A DNA stretch of 64,000 bases, taken from Ficedula albicollis (taxonomy: Eukaryota > Chordata > Aves > Passeriformes > Muscicapidae). The translations under genes were made by a program, and so were the position numbers. The stretch lies in NCBI RefSeq assembly GCF_000247815.1, contig NC_021681.1, positions 12,402,567-12,466,566 of the forward strand, read 5' to 3'. Positions 1 to 18,610 of this stretch are shown piece after piece (position 1 is the stretch's first letter; every line of letters begins with the position of its first letter). Under the pieces are notes generated by a model that saw only the letters and a list, made by a program, of their open reading frames with translations, made no database searches and was not told where the DNA came from.

Positions 1-1071
1 AGTACAGATTTTTTCTACAGTTAACAAAAGAAGACTTAAAGATATACTTTCAAAGATGCATATATTTTTTCATTAAATTTATTAATTCTGCATTAACAAA
101 TAATAGAGATGCCAGTTCATTGATATGTTCCATGTTTCTGTGTAATGAAAGCTGTGAAGTTTCAGATTCCTGAATGCTGCCCTAATGGGCACCATTTAAT
201 TAAATGGTCCCTGCAACTCTGTCAGCGATCCATCTGCTGCAGGCCCTTTCAGTTTGGCAGTCTGCAGAGGAAAAGAATGAGATAGAGAATAAAATGCACA
301 GTTTTCTGCCCTGGAAGCCTGGTCTTTGTACATTGGTCAGAAAAGTTTTACCGTGCAGGACGCAGGGCTGCCAGTTCTGGTCCTCTCCACTGGAGGACAG
401 CCTGCTGTAACATCCAGCTCCCCGCTCTGGCAGCAGTGCTGGGCTGGAAACAATCTGCCTCAAGTTCCTTCAGGGGAGGGAAAAACATCACCAGTCCTAC
501 AACAGAGTTCTGAGGTTCAAGCCAGAGGCATTACAGGCATATTTAAGGTTTTCCACAAAGGCAAAGCGAGTGCCTTCTCCTGCCTTACGCCTTTTCCATG
601 ATACCTGGTGATGGAAAATATCAGTAAAAATAGGAATCTGGCCACAAAGTCCGGGAAAGCAAAACATCTCTGTAGAATCTGGGCAGATTTATAGAGAAAC
701 TGCCCAGGGGTTGGCTGGCCAGTAAAGTACTGAGAAGGGAAAATTTTCCTTTTTGCTAAAACTGCAAGGGAAGCTGAGGGAATCAAGAAAGAATAGAAGA
801 CAGAGTTGCAGCTAAATACACTGCAAAAAACCCACTGTTTTCCTCAAGGTCCTGATTCACCTCAAACTAATAAGAAAGAAATTCACAGGCTTGATAAAAC
901 TGCACAGATCACCAGGACATTGCAATTTATTGCCTTGTGGTGCTTGCTTTAATTGTCAGCTGAGTTGTAATTCTCCTTTCAGAATCCAGTCAGGCCCTAT
1001 CCCAAACCTGCAGAATTGGATGGAATCTTGTACTCAAGAGTCTGTTGAGTATGGAGAGTCTATTGTTTTTA
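1..1071. other. Non-coding AT-rich sequence, no gene seen
   Basis: No ORF here resembles a protein family. The short open frames between 200 and 600 overlap on both strands and show no convincing splice pair. No transposon end was recognised. The segment ends where the first copy of the large tandem duplication begins. Confidence 0.6.
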
Positions 1072-2057
1072 AAGTTTGTTTTGTTTGAGGGATTTTGGCT
1101 TGTATGTAAAGAATAACTTTTGATGTGCCTGAGTGCACACTTAAATATTTCACTCTCATCAAACAACTTTCTTTACAGTTTTTTCCTGCAGCATGTGTGC
1201 ATATAAGAGATTGAGAATTCTCACTTTAATTCAGAAAGCACCATGGGGATGTGCTCAACTTTATAGCCTGCATAGATAAAGGATAGTATAATGGTTGAAT
1301 TAGTTGGATTTTAGGGATCAAAACACTTGAGTTCAAACATTAATGCAGATTTCCTCTCTGACCTTGAGTAAATCACATGTAATCTCAGGCTCCATTTCCC
1401 TGCCTGCAAGCTGAGGGTGCTCTTCTGCTTGACAGGAGAGAACTGTAATGACTGTGAGGTATTTTTATGATGAGTATCCAGGTACTCAAAGCTATTCACA
1501 GCCTAACAAACAGGGGATGCCTATGGACTCATGTTTGCATGAGGCAAACATGGATTTACAAGGTACAGGGCAGATTTGTCTTTGTAAAAACCCACCCAAG
1601 TATCTCTGAAACTTATTCAGTTTTTTTAACACTACATCAGATAATAGAGAGAAAGAAAAGCTCTTAGTGCTCCTTGTACAACCTAGACAAGGCTTTTAAT
1701 ATCTTTCATGTAGGAAGCATTTTTCTCAGCTAGCCTAAAAATTAATTTTAGACAAATGCATAATAAGTAAGGGGGAGAGGTCCTGCAGATGGGTCCTAAG
1801 GGACTTAAGTTGCTCTTTGGCTGTGTAAGGTAAATACTGGAGTAGTTTCATCTTATCCTACATCTACAAAGAGGGATTTATTGTTCTTTCCTTGCTTCTC
1901 CTTGTCAATGACAGATAAAGAGTTGAGAGATTAAAGTTAACTTGAGAACCTCAATTCTGTAGAAAATTACCCCTCAAGGTAAAGGTAGGCCATTTAATTC
2001 TTTTCAGACACAATTTTTTATTCTAGCATTATTCAATATTGCATACTCAGATGCTGT

Positions 2058-3409
<1,352 letters not shown>

Positions 3410-3610
3410 ACCCAGCCTAGATTGAAAATTGATTCATCTTCTAAAGAAGAAAACAGTTTCCAGTAGTTGAAGGGATGTCATTTTCTGCTTTGGATCTTTC
3501 ATTATCATGGTCATATTTCTTAATACATGCTGTCTTGACAGTGTGTTCTGGAGGTGCTCAGAAATTGCTATAGTTTGCAAACAATTTTTTTTATTAGCAC
3601 ATCCCAGTTT
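3410..3610. repeat. 201-bp direct repeat, right of C run
   Basis: Matches 2058-2258 base for base apart from a C/G difference. Removing the C run and one of the two 201-bp copies restores the same order as the second copy of the large duplication. That is the pattern expected if two overlapping contig ends were joined through an artificial run. Confidence 0.9.
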
Positions 3611-3956
3611 TACAAAATATATTTGTCTGAGTGTGTGGTAGCATGGGCAGTAGCTGTAAAATACCGATTTTCCCTGTCATCTCAGAGCAGTTTTGTTCTA
3701 TCAGCTGGCATGTCAGATGTTCCCTTGCCATGTTTTTGGCTCAGAGAATTTTTGGACTGCCACAAAATTTTGTTTACTGGACTAAAAGGTTCATGAGACA
3801 CCAGGTCTTTAAATTCTTCTTGCTATAGAAGCTTGTGGTGATTGATACACATAAGAGACATTTAGGGTCCCTCCTGTACCACAGATACATCAGCATTAGT
3901 CCACCCAAGATATTCAATAAAAATATCAGATGCTTCTCAGAATACCATATATGGTG

Positions 3957-5578
3957 AAGTTTGTTTTGTTTGAGGGATTTTGGCTTGTATGTAAAGAATA
4001 ACTTTTGATGTGCCTGAGTGCACACTTAAATATTTCACTCTCATCAAACAACTTTCTTTACAGTTTTTTCCTGCAGCATGTGTGCATATAAGAGATTGAG
4101 AATTCTCACTTTAATTCAGAAAGCACCATGGGAATGTGCTCAACTTTATAGCCTGCATAGATAAAGGATAGTATAATGGTTGAATTAGTTGGATTTTAGG
4201 GATCAAAACACTTGAGTTCAAACATTAATGCAGATTTCCTCTCTGACCTTGAGTAAATCACATGTAATCTCAGGCTCCATTTCCCTGCCTGCAAGCTGAG
4301 GGTGCTCTTCTGCTTGACAGGAGAGAACTGTAATGACTGTGAGGTATTTTTATGATGGAAACTATGAGTATCCAGGTACTCAAAGCTATTCACAGCCTAA
4401 CAAACAGGGGATGCCTATGGACTCATGTTTGCATGAGGCAAACATGGATTTACAAGGTACAGGGCAGATTTGTCTTTGTAAAAACCCACCCAAGTATCTC
4501 TGAAACTTATTCAGTTTTTTTAACACTACATCAGATAATAGAGAGAAAGAAAAGCTCTTAGTGCTCCTTGTACAACCTAGACAAGGCTTTTAATATCTTT
4601 CATGTAGGAAGCATTTTTCTCAGCTAGCCTAAAAATTAATTTTAGACAAATGCATGATAAGTAAGGGGGAGAGGTCCTGCAGATGGGTCCTAAGGGACTT
4701 AAGTTGCTCTTTGGCTGTGTAAGGTAAATACTGGAGTAGTTTCATCTTATCCTACATCTACAAAGAGGGATTTATTGTTCTTTCCTTGCTTCTCCTTGTC
4801 AATGACAGATAAAGAGTTGAGAGATTAAAGTTAACTTGAGAACCTCAATTCTGTAGAAAATTACCCCTCAAGGTAAAGGTAGGCCATTTAATTCTTTTCA
4901 GACACAATTTTTTATTCTAGCATTATTCAATATTGCATACTCAGATGCTGTACCCAGCCTAGATTGAAAATTGATTCATCTTCTAAAGAAGAAAACAGTT
5001 TCCAGTAGTTGAAGGGATGTCATTTTCTGCTTTGGATCTTTCATTATCATGGTCATATTTCTTAATACATGCTGTCTTGACAGTGTGTTCTGGAGGTCCT
5101 CAGAAATTGCTATAGTTTGCAAACAATTTTTTTTATTAGCACATCCCAGTTTCACAAAATACATTTGCAAACAATTTTTTTTATTAGCACATCCCAGTTT
5201 TACAAAATATATTTGTCTGAGCAAACAATTTTTTTTATTAGCACATCCCAGTTTCACAAAATACATTGTGTGGTAGCATGGGCAGTAGCTGTAAAATACC
5301 GATTTTCCCTGTCATCTCAGAGCAGTTTTGTTCTATCAGCTGGCATGTCAGATGTTCCCTTGCCATGTTTTTGGCTCAGAGAATTTTTGGACTGCCACAA
5401 AATTTTGTTTACTGGACTAAAAGGTTCATGAGACACCAGGTCTTTAAATTCTTCTTGCTATAGAAGCTTGTGGTGATTGATACACATAAGAGACATTTAG
5501 GGTCCCTCCTGTACCACAGATACATCAGCATTAGTCCACCCAAGATATTCAATAAAAATATCAGATGCTTCTCAGAAG
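3957..5578. repeat. Large tandem duplication, copy 2
   Basis: A 1,622-bp near-identical copy of the material in 1072-2258 plus 3611-3942, continuous and without a C run. It contains the three-unit minisatellite at 5119-5267 where copy 1 has a single unit. The open frames inside it are the same spurious frames found in copy 1. Divergence between copies looks to be around one percent or less by eye. Confidence 0.9.
5119..5267. repeat. Minisatellite, 3 units of about 50 bp
   Basis: Three head-to-tail units start at 5119, 5167 and 5221 (48, 54 and 47 bp), each beginning GCAAACAATTTTTTTTATTA and containing AGCACATCCCAGTTT(C/T)ACAAAATA. Only the middle unit keeps the TGTCTGA tail seen in the single-unit version at 3577-3634. 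The array coincides with the position of the C run in copy 1. Confidence 0.9.
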
Positions 5579-8500
5579 GCTATATGGTATTTTGTTCCAG
5601 CATTTTCCTGTGTTCCTAAGTATGTGGAAAGAGGAATTCTTTTTTAAGTACTACTGAAGTACAGAAGTTTTCACTGTCAAAGAATGGTTGAAATTCCAAC
5701 ACAGAATTTCTTTTCCAGATCACGTTGATTCTTCCTCTGAACTGGGATCATTTTTGATTTGCCTGGGTTTGGGCTGCATTGTAATGTACAGAGGACCTGT
5801 TTATGTGGCAGTATAAGGGAAAGTATTTGCCTTTTTGACAGGCAACAGGGCTGAAAGTCTGTGCTAATCGTAAGAGTGGTTGTATCATTTGACATCTAAA
5901 GCAAAACCCTTTTGGTTTGTTTGCATGAACAGTCAGGTTTTGAAGCTGTCAAATGATGAACATTACTGTAAAAAGGCATAGCTGGAAACTAGTGAGCAAA
6001 GAAATCTGTAATATAAACATAAAAATTGTACTCCTTTGGAAAACTTTGCTGTATATAAATGACAAGCCTCCCTACCACTATTGCAGCAATTGTTATGCAG
6101 TATGACCAGGAAAAGGACACAGTGGAAGTCACACTTTTTGAGTCAGAAATAATCAGTGTCTGTAACCATGCCAAAAACCCAACCCAGAATAGAATCAATT
6201 TGAAGACCCCATATACCCTAATTGGTTTCCTTCTGTTTCTGTCCATTCAAGTATTGGTTTATGTCTTCATATTATCATGTAAATCAATCTATCCATATAT
6301 TCATTACCTGTATACACAAGTTTCTATGCTGGTTTATATGGTAATATTTTACAGTTATTCTAAGAGGCATTTTTTTTACTTCTGATCCAATTGGTCACTA
6401 ATATTTTGCAGTGTTACCCTCTTGCTTCTTTCACCTTGTGAAAAAGCCATGTGTTCTGCAAATAACAAACACAGTGTAGTTTAATACCTTAATGATTGCT
6501 CTTCCAACCATAATTGTTTTAATTGCTGCAATCACAGCACAGTAACACCTGCAATTCAGAGTTCCTATGAAATATTAAGTGATATGAACCTGTGTAGAGG
6601 GCTGTCAATAGGTCACCTGTTCCTAGCCCATTCTACAATTCTAAGAAATGGTTCATAAAGATTTCCCCTGGACGGGCTGTGTGATGTCGAGTGAAGAATC
6701 TGATCCTGTTCTCTGTGTTCTAGCAGAGTGTGCTCTCTGCAGCTCCAGCTTTGCCAGAAGGATTGCAAATAAAATGAGTGGAAGGAAGTCATTTATAAGT
6801 TGAGTGGCATAGGATACAGTTTCCCAGAGGAATTGAGATTAATATGGATTAGAATTTTTTACCTCCATAAAAGTTGACAGAGAAGCCTATTAGGAAATCA
6901 GAATGTTCATTTCAGGCCCCAGAGTTTATAATGGTTAAGTTCCAAAGGCAAGTGTCCAAATGTATTACTGAAGAATCTCTTTTCTTAAACGGCAGCTATC
7001 TTCCTTTGTGACAGAGAACTGGAGGAGCAGAGCAGCTGTCAGTCTGAGATGCAATCAGTCTCCTACAGCATATGCTTCATGACATGCAGAGAGTGGGACA
7101 GAAAATAAACATCATGGAGATTTTCCTGGCTGAGAGAACATTCAATACAGAAAAACAGACTGGCTAAGTAGATCTATTTAAACAGTTAGTGAAGCTAAAG
7201 TTTTGCACAAAACTCCATTTCAGGCTCCATACTCAAAAAAATTTTAATGCCTTTTGAGGTGGATACTAACCAAAGTAAGAATAATGTTCAGTAACAGGAA
7301 ATAAAATAGGTTTTGTTTTGACAACAAAAAACAAAAAGGATTTTTTTTGACATTCTTAAACCGTATGTTTCAAGTTTTCATTTTGCTGTGACATTTCAAA
7401 ATAATATTTAACTAAATTCATTGCCTAAGGAGTCAGAATTTGGAAAAGGTATTTTAACAGAACAAGATAATTTGTCAACTTTCAGTGTGGCTTTTTTTTT
7501 TTTTTTACTAGTACATTTGGGTAGGAAACACAGCAATTTTGTTCAGGTGTACTCCAAGCAGATCATGTTCTCTGAGTGTGTTCCTCTTCACACTACAAGT
7601 AAGAAACAAGTTCATTTTACAAATGCTTGCACTGGGCACTACCCAGTGCTACACAGAATGGCCAGACCTCAGCCTAAAATTTCCCACTGTTTTCTTTGAT
7701 ACCACCCCCTAATTACAAAGTGAGTTTTAATAACTTTAATAAGTATATTTAGAGTAAAGTTTCTTTACTATAAAAGGGTTAATTTTTCTTCCAGTGCAGT
7801 CATAGCAACAATCTCAGATATATTTGTTGCTGCTGCCAACTGAGTGTTATGAAACTGTGAAAGTATAGAGTCAGGAAATTTATATTTCTGTTAAAAGTCT
7901 TAAAGTTTTAAGCTGCCTGTCATAATATTGACTTTTTTTCCTAATACTATCTGCTTTAGTAGAGATTAAAATAATGTGGATCAATATCTTTTGTGATATT
8001 TATGTCTTGCACATTGCCAAAATATATCATAAGCATTGGAGAATAATATGGTAGAGTAATTGATTTCCTTATCTAGTAAGTTTGCAGAACCAAAGCCCCA
8101 CATGGTACAAACATCCTTCCTTACTGACCTATGTGACTTTTGTATCTGTACTCCAGCATCCAAACTTTGCTTACAGAAACTGCTTTTAATATTTTTTGAA
8201 GGTAAAATGCATTTTCTTAGTCTTCTAGTGAGTTTCAAAGGAACCACTCCCACCTAAACTCTTTGTGAATCTCTTGTCTAGAAATTTGATTAAACCCAAC
8301 CCAAATCTAGTAACCTAAATAATATTATCACCAATTGAAGATCAGTGCACTGATTTAATTTGGAAGTAGGATGGCAGCTGGTAACTGAATTCTGCTTTGA
8401 AGAAAGGGGAAGAAATTTCAGCTTCTGAATGCATTATTCAGTATGTAGATGAATGACATTCAGTTCTTCCCACTTCTCATAAGTATTATGTGTGATCTCA

Positions 8501-9309
8501 GAATGCATAAAGGCAACAGTAATACATAGGTAAGTACTGCAGTACACTGCATGTTCTGAAAGGTGTCCTGCCAGCAAAAGGAAACATATGATCCAGGCAG
8601 CTCTTTTAGCAGTCAGTGTTACCTTGGCTGTGGCATGTGTTAGCAGAAAAGCCAGAAGATGATGTGCTTTTCACCAAGCACCAAGACTGTGCTGTTACAG
8701 AAGTCTGCAGTCTGTCTCCAGTCAACTCCACTCTCCCTCAAACACAGACTTTCAGTAGTTAAACAAAACTAAAAGAAAGTTTGGGTTTGTTAAATATGTT
8801 ACGTAATTAATTAGCTATTCAAGGAACTGTGGCTTTGACAGGCTGTCTATTTTTAAGTTAAAGAAACTTGTATAAACTGTTTCTTCTAAACAAAAAAAGT
8901 TATGGGAGTTCACATCACAGAACTCGAGCTGCTTTAAGTGCCTGAATAGTGTCTAACAACATCCATTAACAACTATAGCCTTGAAGACTGAATCTGTTGA
9001 ACAATTTCCTTGTGTGCCAGTATCCCATAATCATATGTGCATAAATCTTCTTAGAGGTGATTTCTTCCTTGGTTTCTACTTAGCCATTTTCCTAGCTCTG
9101 AATTTTGGAGAACTGTGCTCTTCACAAGACAGGGTGCAACAGAGTAGGTGGTGCTTTGTTATCATGTGAGTGAACATTCCACTGCTTCTTGGTTTCCTAG
9201 GTTGCTTTGCTAATTTGCAATACATTTGATTTGGTCTTTGATAGGCTTTTTTAACAGGTAAATTAAAAAGAAAGATTCCAGTTGTTAATGGTTTTGCTCT
9301 TTCCTTCAG
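5579..9309. other. Non-coding AT-rich sequence, no gene seen
   Basis: No recognisable coding exon, RNA gene or transposon end. It holds a T15 tract at 7492-7506. The 108-residue open frame at 6059-6385 is rich in hydrophobic residues from T-rich DNA and resembles no family I know. The region ends in a good polypyrimidine tract before 9310. Confidence 0.55.
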
Positions 9310-9393
9310 ACAGGTTGCTTTCCAGTGGTCCTGAAGAGACCTGATAGCACAGGCTCAGCAGGCTGAGGTCAACTGCTGGCAGCCAGGAGACAG
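9310..9393 (+). other. Candidate non-coding exon (UTR or lncRNA)
   Basis: The 84-bp segment is preceded by TTGCTCTTTCCTTCAG and followed by GTAAGAGC, good matches to avian acceptor and donor consensus. It is less AT-rich than its surroundings. All three frames contain stop codons, so it cannot be an internal coding exon. A 5'UTR or long non-coding RNA exon remains possible. Splice-like motifs arise by chance in 64 kb, so this is a hypothesis only. Confidence 0.22.
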
Positions 9394-9522
9394 GTAAGAG
9401 CTTGTCCTTTAATTTACACATAATTGTAAAATTACAAATTGTAAATTGGTTTTCTGCATCTTATCTCCAGCTTTAAAATAAGAATAATTAAGTTTATGCA
9501 TTGAAAAATGCACAAAAATAAC

Positions 9523-9990
9523 AGAATATAGAATAGTTTGGGTCGGAAGGGACCTTAAAGATTATCTTGTTCCAATTCCCCTGCCATGGGCAGGCCTTGG
9601 ACATTTTCAGGGATGGAGCAGCCACAGTTTCTCTGGGCAGTGTGTGCCAGGGCTTCACCACCTTCACACCGAATAATTCCTTCCTTATATCTAATCTAAA
9701 CCTACCCACTCTCAGTTTAAAGCCACAACCCCTTGTTCTGTCACTACATGCTCTTGCAAAAAGTCCCTCTAGGGTTATTTTCTTCCCCTTTAGGGTGCTG
9801 GAAGATGCTCTAGGGTTTCTCCAGAGCCTTCACTTCTGCAGGCTGAATAACCCAATTCTCCCTTCCCTCCAGCACACTGATCACAGCACACACAGCACAC
9901 ACACCAACCACACCACACTGCTCGGTGTTCTCACCAAACACAACAATTTTTTTTAAATAGCACTGGTCCCAGTACTGACTCCTGAAAATA
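9523..9990 (-). mobile_element. CR1 LINE 3' fragment, minus strand
   Basis: The segment opens with GAATAGTTTGGGTCGGAAGG, GACCTTAAAGATTATC and CTGCCATGGGCAGG, the reverse complement of the conserved CR1 3' UTR. It continues with the familiar antisense phrases TTCACCACCTTCACA and GCCTTCACTTCTGCAGGCTG. The copy is diverged and interrupted by a CA-rich simple repeat (9871-9920). A further CR1-like phrase, CACTGGTCCCAGTACTGACTCCTG, follows near 9961. It contains no intact reverse transcriptase. The 129-codon open frame across it on the + strand is antisense UTR, not a gene. Confidence 0.85.
9871..9925. repeat. CA-rich simple repeat within CR1
   Basis: Irregular repeats of CACA, ACAGCACAC and ACCACACCACAC lie inside the CR1 remnant, probably grown from a short CA stretch of the element. 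Confidence 0.7.
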
Positions 9991-15051
<5,061 letters not shown>

Positions 15052-16590
15052 TTAAAAATATTTAACTAATTCTTCTATAAAATATCAAGTACAGCAAAAT
15101 CCAGCTGCTCTCCCAGGAGTATGCATTCAGATGCAGAACACACAGACTCTAATTTAAATTGTAATTGGGAAAATATTTCCCCAGCTTTGAACTGGTTTCC
15201 TTTTTGGGTTGTAAAAGGATCCAGACAGATCTGAGGAGTTTTAGTCTGCAGCATCTCAGTTCCTTAAGGCTGAGAGGGTTTTTGACAGGCTGTAATTACA
15301 GCCTGTAGGTGTTTACTTTGGCTGGAAAATTACTGAGCACCTTTAACAGCTGGCAGCAGCAGAGTTTCTCTAGAGGAGGAAAATGAGCTCCAAAAGGTGC
15401 AGCAGATCAGGATGGTGGTTTCTGCTTTCCTGCCTGGAGGAGCTGAGCTGTGGCTGGCTGGGGACTCTACAAATAATGATGAGGTGAAACGGGAGGAAGG
15501 CAAGGCATGATGTGAAAGACAGAGGATTGTTTACTTGGGAAATGAGGAGATGCAACCTCTTGGGTGGCATTTCAGAGATGGAGCAGGTGGACCCATCAGT
15601 GCTTCCGTGGCTGCTGTGCCCTGCATGACAAAGGGGCGAGTGAGCGCCCAGGTTTGTTATCAGAGTCTGTGAACTGCTGCAAAAGAAGAATTGTATCATT
15701 TGCAGACTTGAAATAGGTTGTGAAAGTCTGAAGACAAGATGGAAATAGCAAGATGTCCCTGCTTCTGTGTAACTTGAATTAATTAAGACCAATTTAGCGG
15801 TAGTTTTATTTAAGTACTTGACAGTAATTGCAGTGGTTAGACTAAGGTGAGAGCAAGGCAGTGAACCCAGAGACAAAGGATTTGAGAAAGTCAAAAAATA
15901 CAGTCTTGAATAAAATACCCATACATAATGGATCCAAAATACAAATGAGATAATTTGGCTATTTTCTGTGATGTAAATACAAAGGCAGCAACCGTCAGAT
16001 AGAAAAGTAACGACTTCAGCATGCCTTTTGTATTTTCCTTCTCTCAGCCATTTTGAACTGAACATCAAACGTTTCCTTTTTTTTTTCTCCTGATCAAAAG
16101 GACAGTTGTTACATTGGGATAAAGTATTTCCCAGTATTTATCCTTGTAAAGTGAAATATAGGGCTAAATGTTGTAAAGTCTCAGAAAATTAAGTTTAGTT
16201 TCTCCCGGCACGACCTTGTCTAACAGGATGGGCATCTGTATCATGATGTTATACTGTCCTCAGGAGAGAGATGCCTCGTTTTTACAGCAGGAGAGCTTCT
16301 TCCAAGGTGAAGGATGTTCAATACTGAATCATAAATTCAGCAAGCCTACTCTGTCACAAGAAACAAATTCAATTTTACAGTAAAAATTGTACACTGAGTA
16401 TCTGTGCTTCTAAAATGAAGATGGGCTGGTGATAAATGAGATCAGGGCAATAGATGTCAGACCCTCTAAATTATATGGACTAGACTGCAGATAGTACCAG
16501 GCATACACTGAAGTGAAAGGAAATGAGAGTGCACTCACTTGTATTAATATTTGCATGCTAAGTGTCTTTTAATTTGTGTGTGTGAAACAA
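15052..16590. other. Non-coding sequence with a long chance open frame
   Basis: A 232-codon open frame runs on the minus strand from 16068 to 15370. It has no recognisable domain, and its serine- and leucine-rich, low-complexity composition is what A/G-rich + strand DNA would give when read antisense. I do not call it a gene. The region also contains a perfect 22-bp palindrome at 15285-15306. Confidence 0.5.
15285..15306. repeat. Perfect 22-bp palindrome with TAATTA core
   Basis: Left arm ACAGGCTGTAA and right arm TTACAGCCTGT are exact reverse complements with no spacer. The centre, TGTAATTACA, contains the TAATTA core favoured by many homeodomain proteins. Function is not shown by the sequence. 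Confidence 0.8.
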
Positions 16591-16810
16591 ATGAAAAGAG
16601 CTTCAGCTGTCCCCCTGCCCAGCCCTGGCTCACAGGAGGGGCAGGGTTTGCTGACCAATGCCAGAATGTCCACCTGGCACATTCCTGCCCCTTCCCAAGA
16701 AGCAGGAAGGCAGCTGCCACTCAGACACCCCGCGGTCCATCTGCCTCCCATCCTGCCCAGCCTGCAGACAAGCCCTTGCCCACGCTGTACCAAGAACCAG
16801 GTTTAGCCTC
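16591..16810. other. GC-richer island, unassigned
   Basis: About 200 bp of clearly higher GC content (runs such as CCCCCTGCCCAGCCCTGG) inside AT-rich sequence. Open frames overlap on three frames and both strands, and none looks like a known protein. It could be an old repeat or a non-coding exon. I cannot tell. Confidence 0.3.
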
Positions 16811-18110
16811 CCAGAACAATGACTTACTTTTTTAACATCTTTCCCTGATGTTAAAACTTAAGCCCATAAGGTGCATCATTTAAACATTATTTCAAACTAG
16901 AAATAATGTTTCAGTAATATCTTATTAGAACTAATAACTCACTCTGTAATGAAATTTTAACTCCACCAACAGTCAAACTGAATTAATACAAAGGAGCAGA
17001 GATACTCAAACAGAAAACCCCAATTATCTCACTTTCTCTTCTGTCTGTGAAATGCAATAATTTCTCCTTATTAAGGCAGTATATTTCAGAGGAATTAAAA
17101 TTTATACACAATGAATAATATTTGAAAGTGTCAGTGTTTCTTGGATATTTTCAGTGAGAGAACTATTGAGCAAATCTTTCCCTGGAAGATGTAGATGCAG
17201 AAATTAAACTAGAAAAGCACAGTGTGCTGTCTGTAGTAGGAAAATGTTGATACTGGATACTGGCTTCACAGATATTTATTATAAATACACAGAAACAGAT
17301 TTTTGCATTTTGTTTGAAAATTTTAACATTGAGATAAATTCAGTAAAATGGGTTCTTAGACTTACTATGTTGCACTGTATCCTGGACTTTTGGTAATGTT
17401 TATGCTTAATGTGGTCTTTTGATTTACATCTACCAGAGATGCAAGAGATTGCCAAAGATCCTAAGCCTGCACTAAGCAGCACAGATGATGGGTGGTTTTG
17501 GAGACAAAACTCCCTTGGGAGTGACCATGTCAGTGTGCTGCTGTTGTGAATCATTAAAATCTTCTCCACTGAGTGTGAAGGACATTGCCTCAACTAAGGG
17601 TTTGGTGGTTTGCTTAAGTCAACACTGCTGTGTTCAGCAGGTTTGTACTGAAGGGAAAGTCTGCTGGATTTCCAGATACTGCCATTAAAGGTAAGTCACT
17701 GAAATTATTCCTCAAAAATATCCTGTCATAACTTCTAAAAGAGAAGTGATTCAGAAATATTTTACACATTTTCAGAGGATTGTTGGATGTTTCAAAAATG
17801 CAGGAAGCTTAACAAACGGACTCAAAGGAGGCAGTTATTAAATACTGTGCACCTACAAGGGACTTGCTACACTGAAGAGTTTGGCATTTGGTTATTTCTA
17901 AAAACTGAAGTGTTGTGACGAAATTCCGTGCTTGTTTTGACAATTTTTAGCTACTTTGCCTGGCTGAGGTCTGGTGCTGAGGTCTGTCAAGCTCCATTTC
18001 ATTTGTTTCAGCAGTCTCAGTGATGGCCAAGGGACTATTTCTGAAAAATAAACCTGAACTAATTGGATGTTTGAAGTTGATAGAATAAGAATTATAATTA
18101 TAATATTGCA
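16811..18110. other. Non-coding sequence, no confident gene
   Basis: Mostly AT-rich. At 17641-17690 there is a weakly exon-like 50-bp stretch ending AAAG|GTAAGTC, a very good donor match, open in one frame, but its acceptor is poor. No other gene signal was seen. Confidence 0.45.
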
Positions 18111-18610
18111 GGAAACTCCTTTATAGCAGACCCTGTGTGACTCTCTGTGTGTGGCTCTGAAGGCCCTGGGGAGATGCTGACTCCCACAGCAGCTCCATGG
18201 TGAGTTCCTACATGTCTCATGGGGAACTCTGGGCTGTGATTTTTTTTCTGTGGAATCTCAGATGGGGGGGGGCCCAAGAGTGCTGCTGACAAACACAGGA
18301 ATCTGTGAGAGCAGAGATGCCCCCAGAGCTGCCAGGTCCCTCCAGTGCAGGGGGACAGGTCCAGGAGGTGTGAGCACCCCTCTGTGAGCCCTGCTCCTGC
18401 TGCAGCCAGAGCCAGGGCTGGCTGCCCCACTGACATTGCCATTCCTGCTGGAGACAAAAGGGACCAGCCCTGGGGAGCAGCTCTGGGGTCCTGGAGAGTC
18501 CTGTTGGGAAGCAGAATGAGGCTGGGAAAGAGAATCCTCATGAGTGCATCTTCAGAGCCTCACAGACAAGAAATGGCCATGGGCTGGCCCTGTCCATGTG
18601 TGGAAGCTTT
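18111..18610. other. GC-rich 500-bp block, unassigned
   Basis: A well-bounded block of higher GC content, with a G9 tract at 18264-18272, between AT-rich flanks. It has overlapping open frames on both strands (147 codons on minus) with no recognisable motif. It may be a diverged retroviral LTR or another repeat. I do not recognise a family. Confidence 0.3.

Noticed and set aside
9310..9393. Coding interpretation of the splice-flanked segment
   Set aside because: All three frames contain a stop, so only a non-coding exon is possible.
9567..9956. 129-codon plus-strand open frame
   Set aside because: It lies inside a minus-strand CR1 3' UTR and is antisense to it.
15370..16068. 232-codon minus-strand open frame, the longest outside the C runs
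   Set aside because: No domain, no splice or promoter context and a composition like random antisense DNA. Conservation in a relative would be needed to revive it.
17641..17690. 50-bp exon-like segment with an excellent donor (AAAG|GTAAGTC)
   Set aside because: The acceptor (GTGTTCAGCAG) is weak and ambiguous and the peptide is too short to judge.
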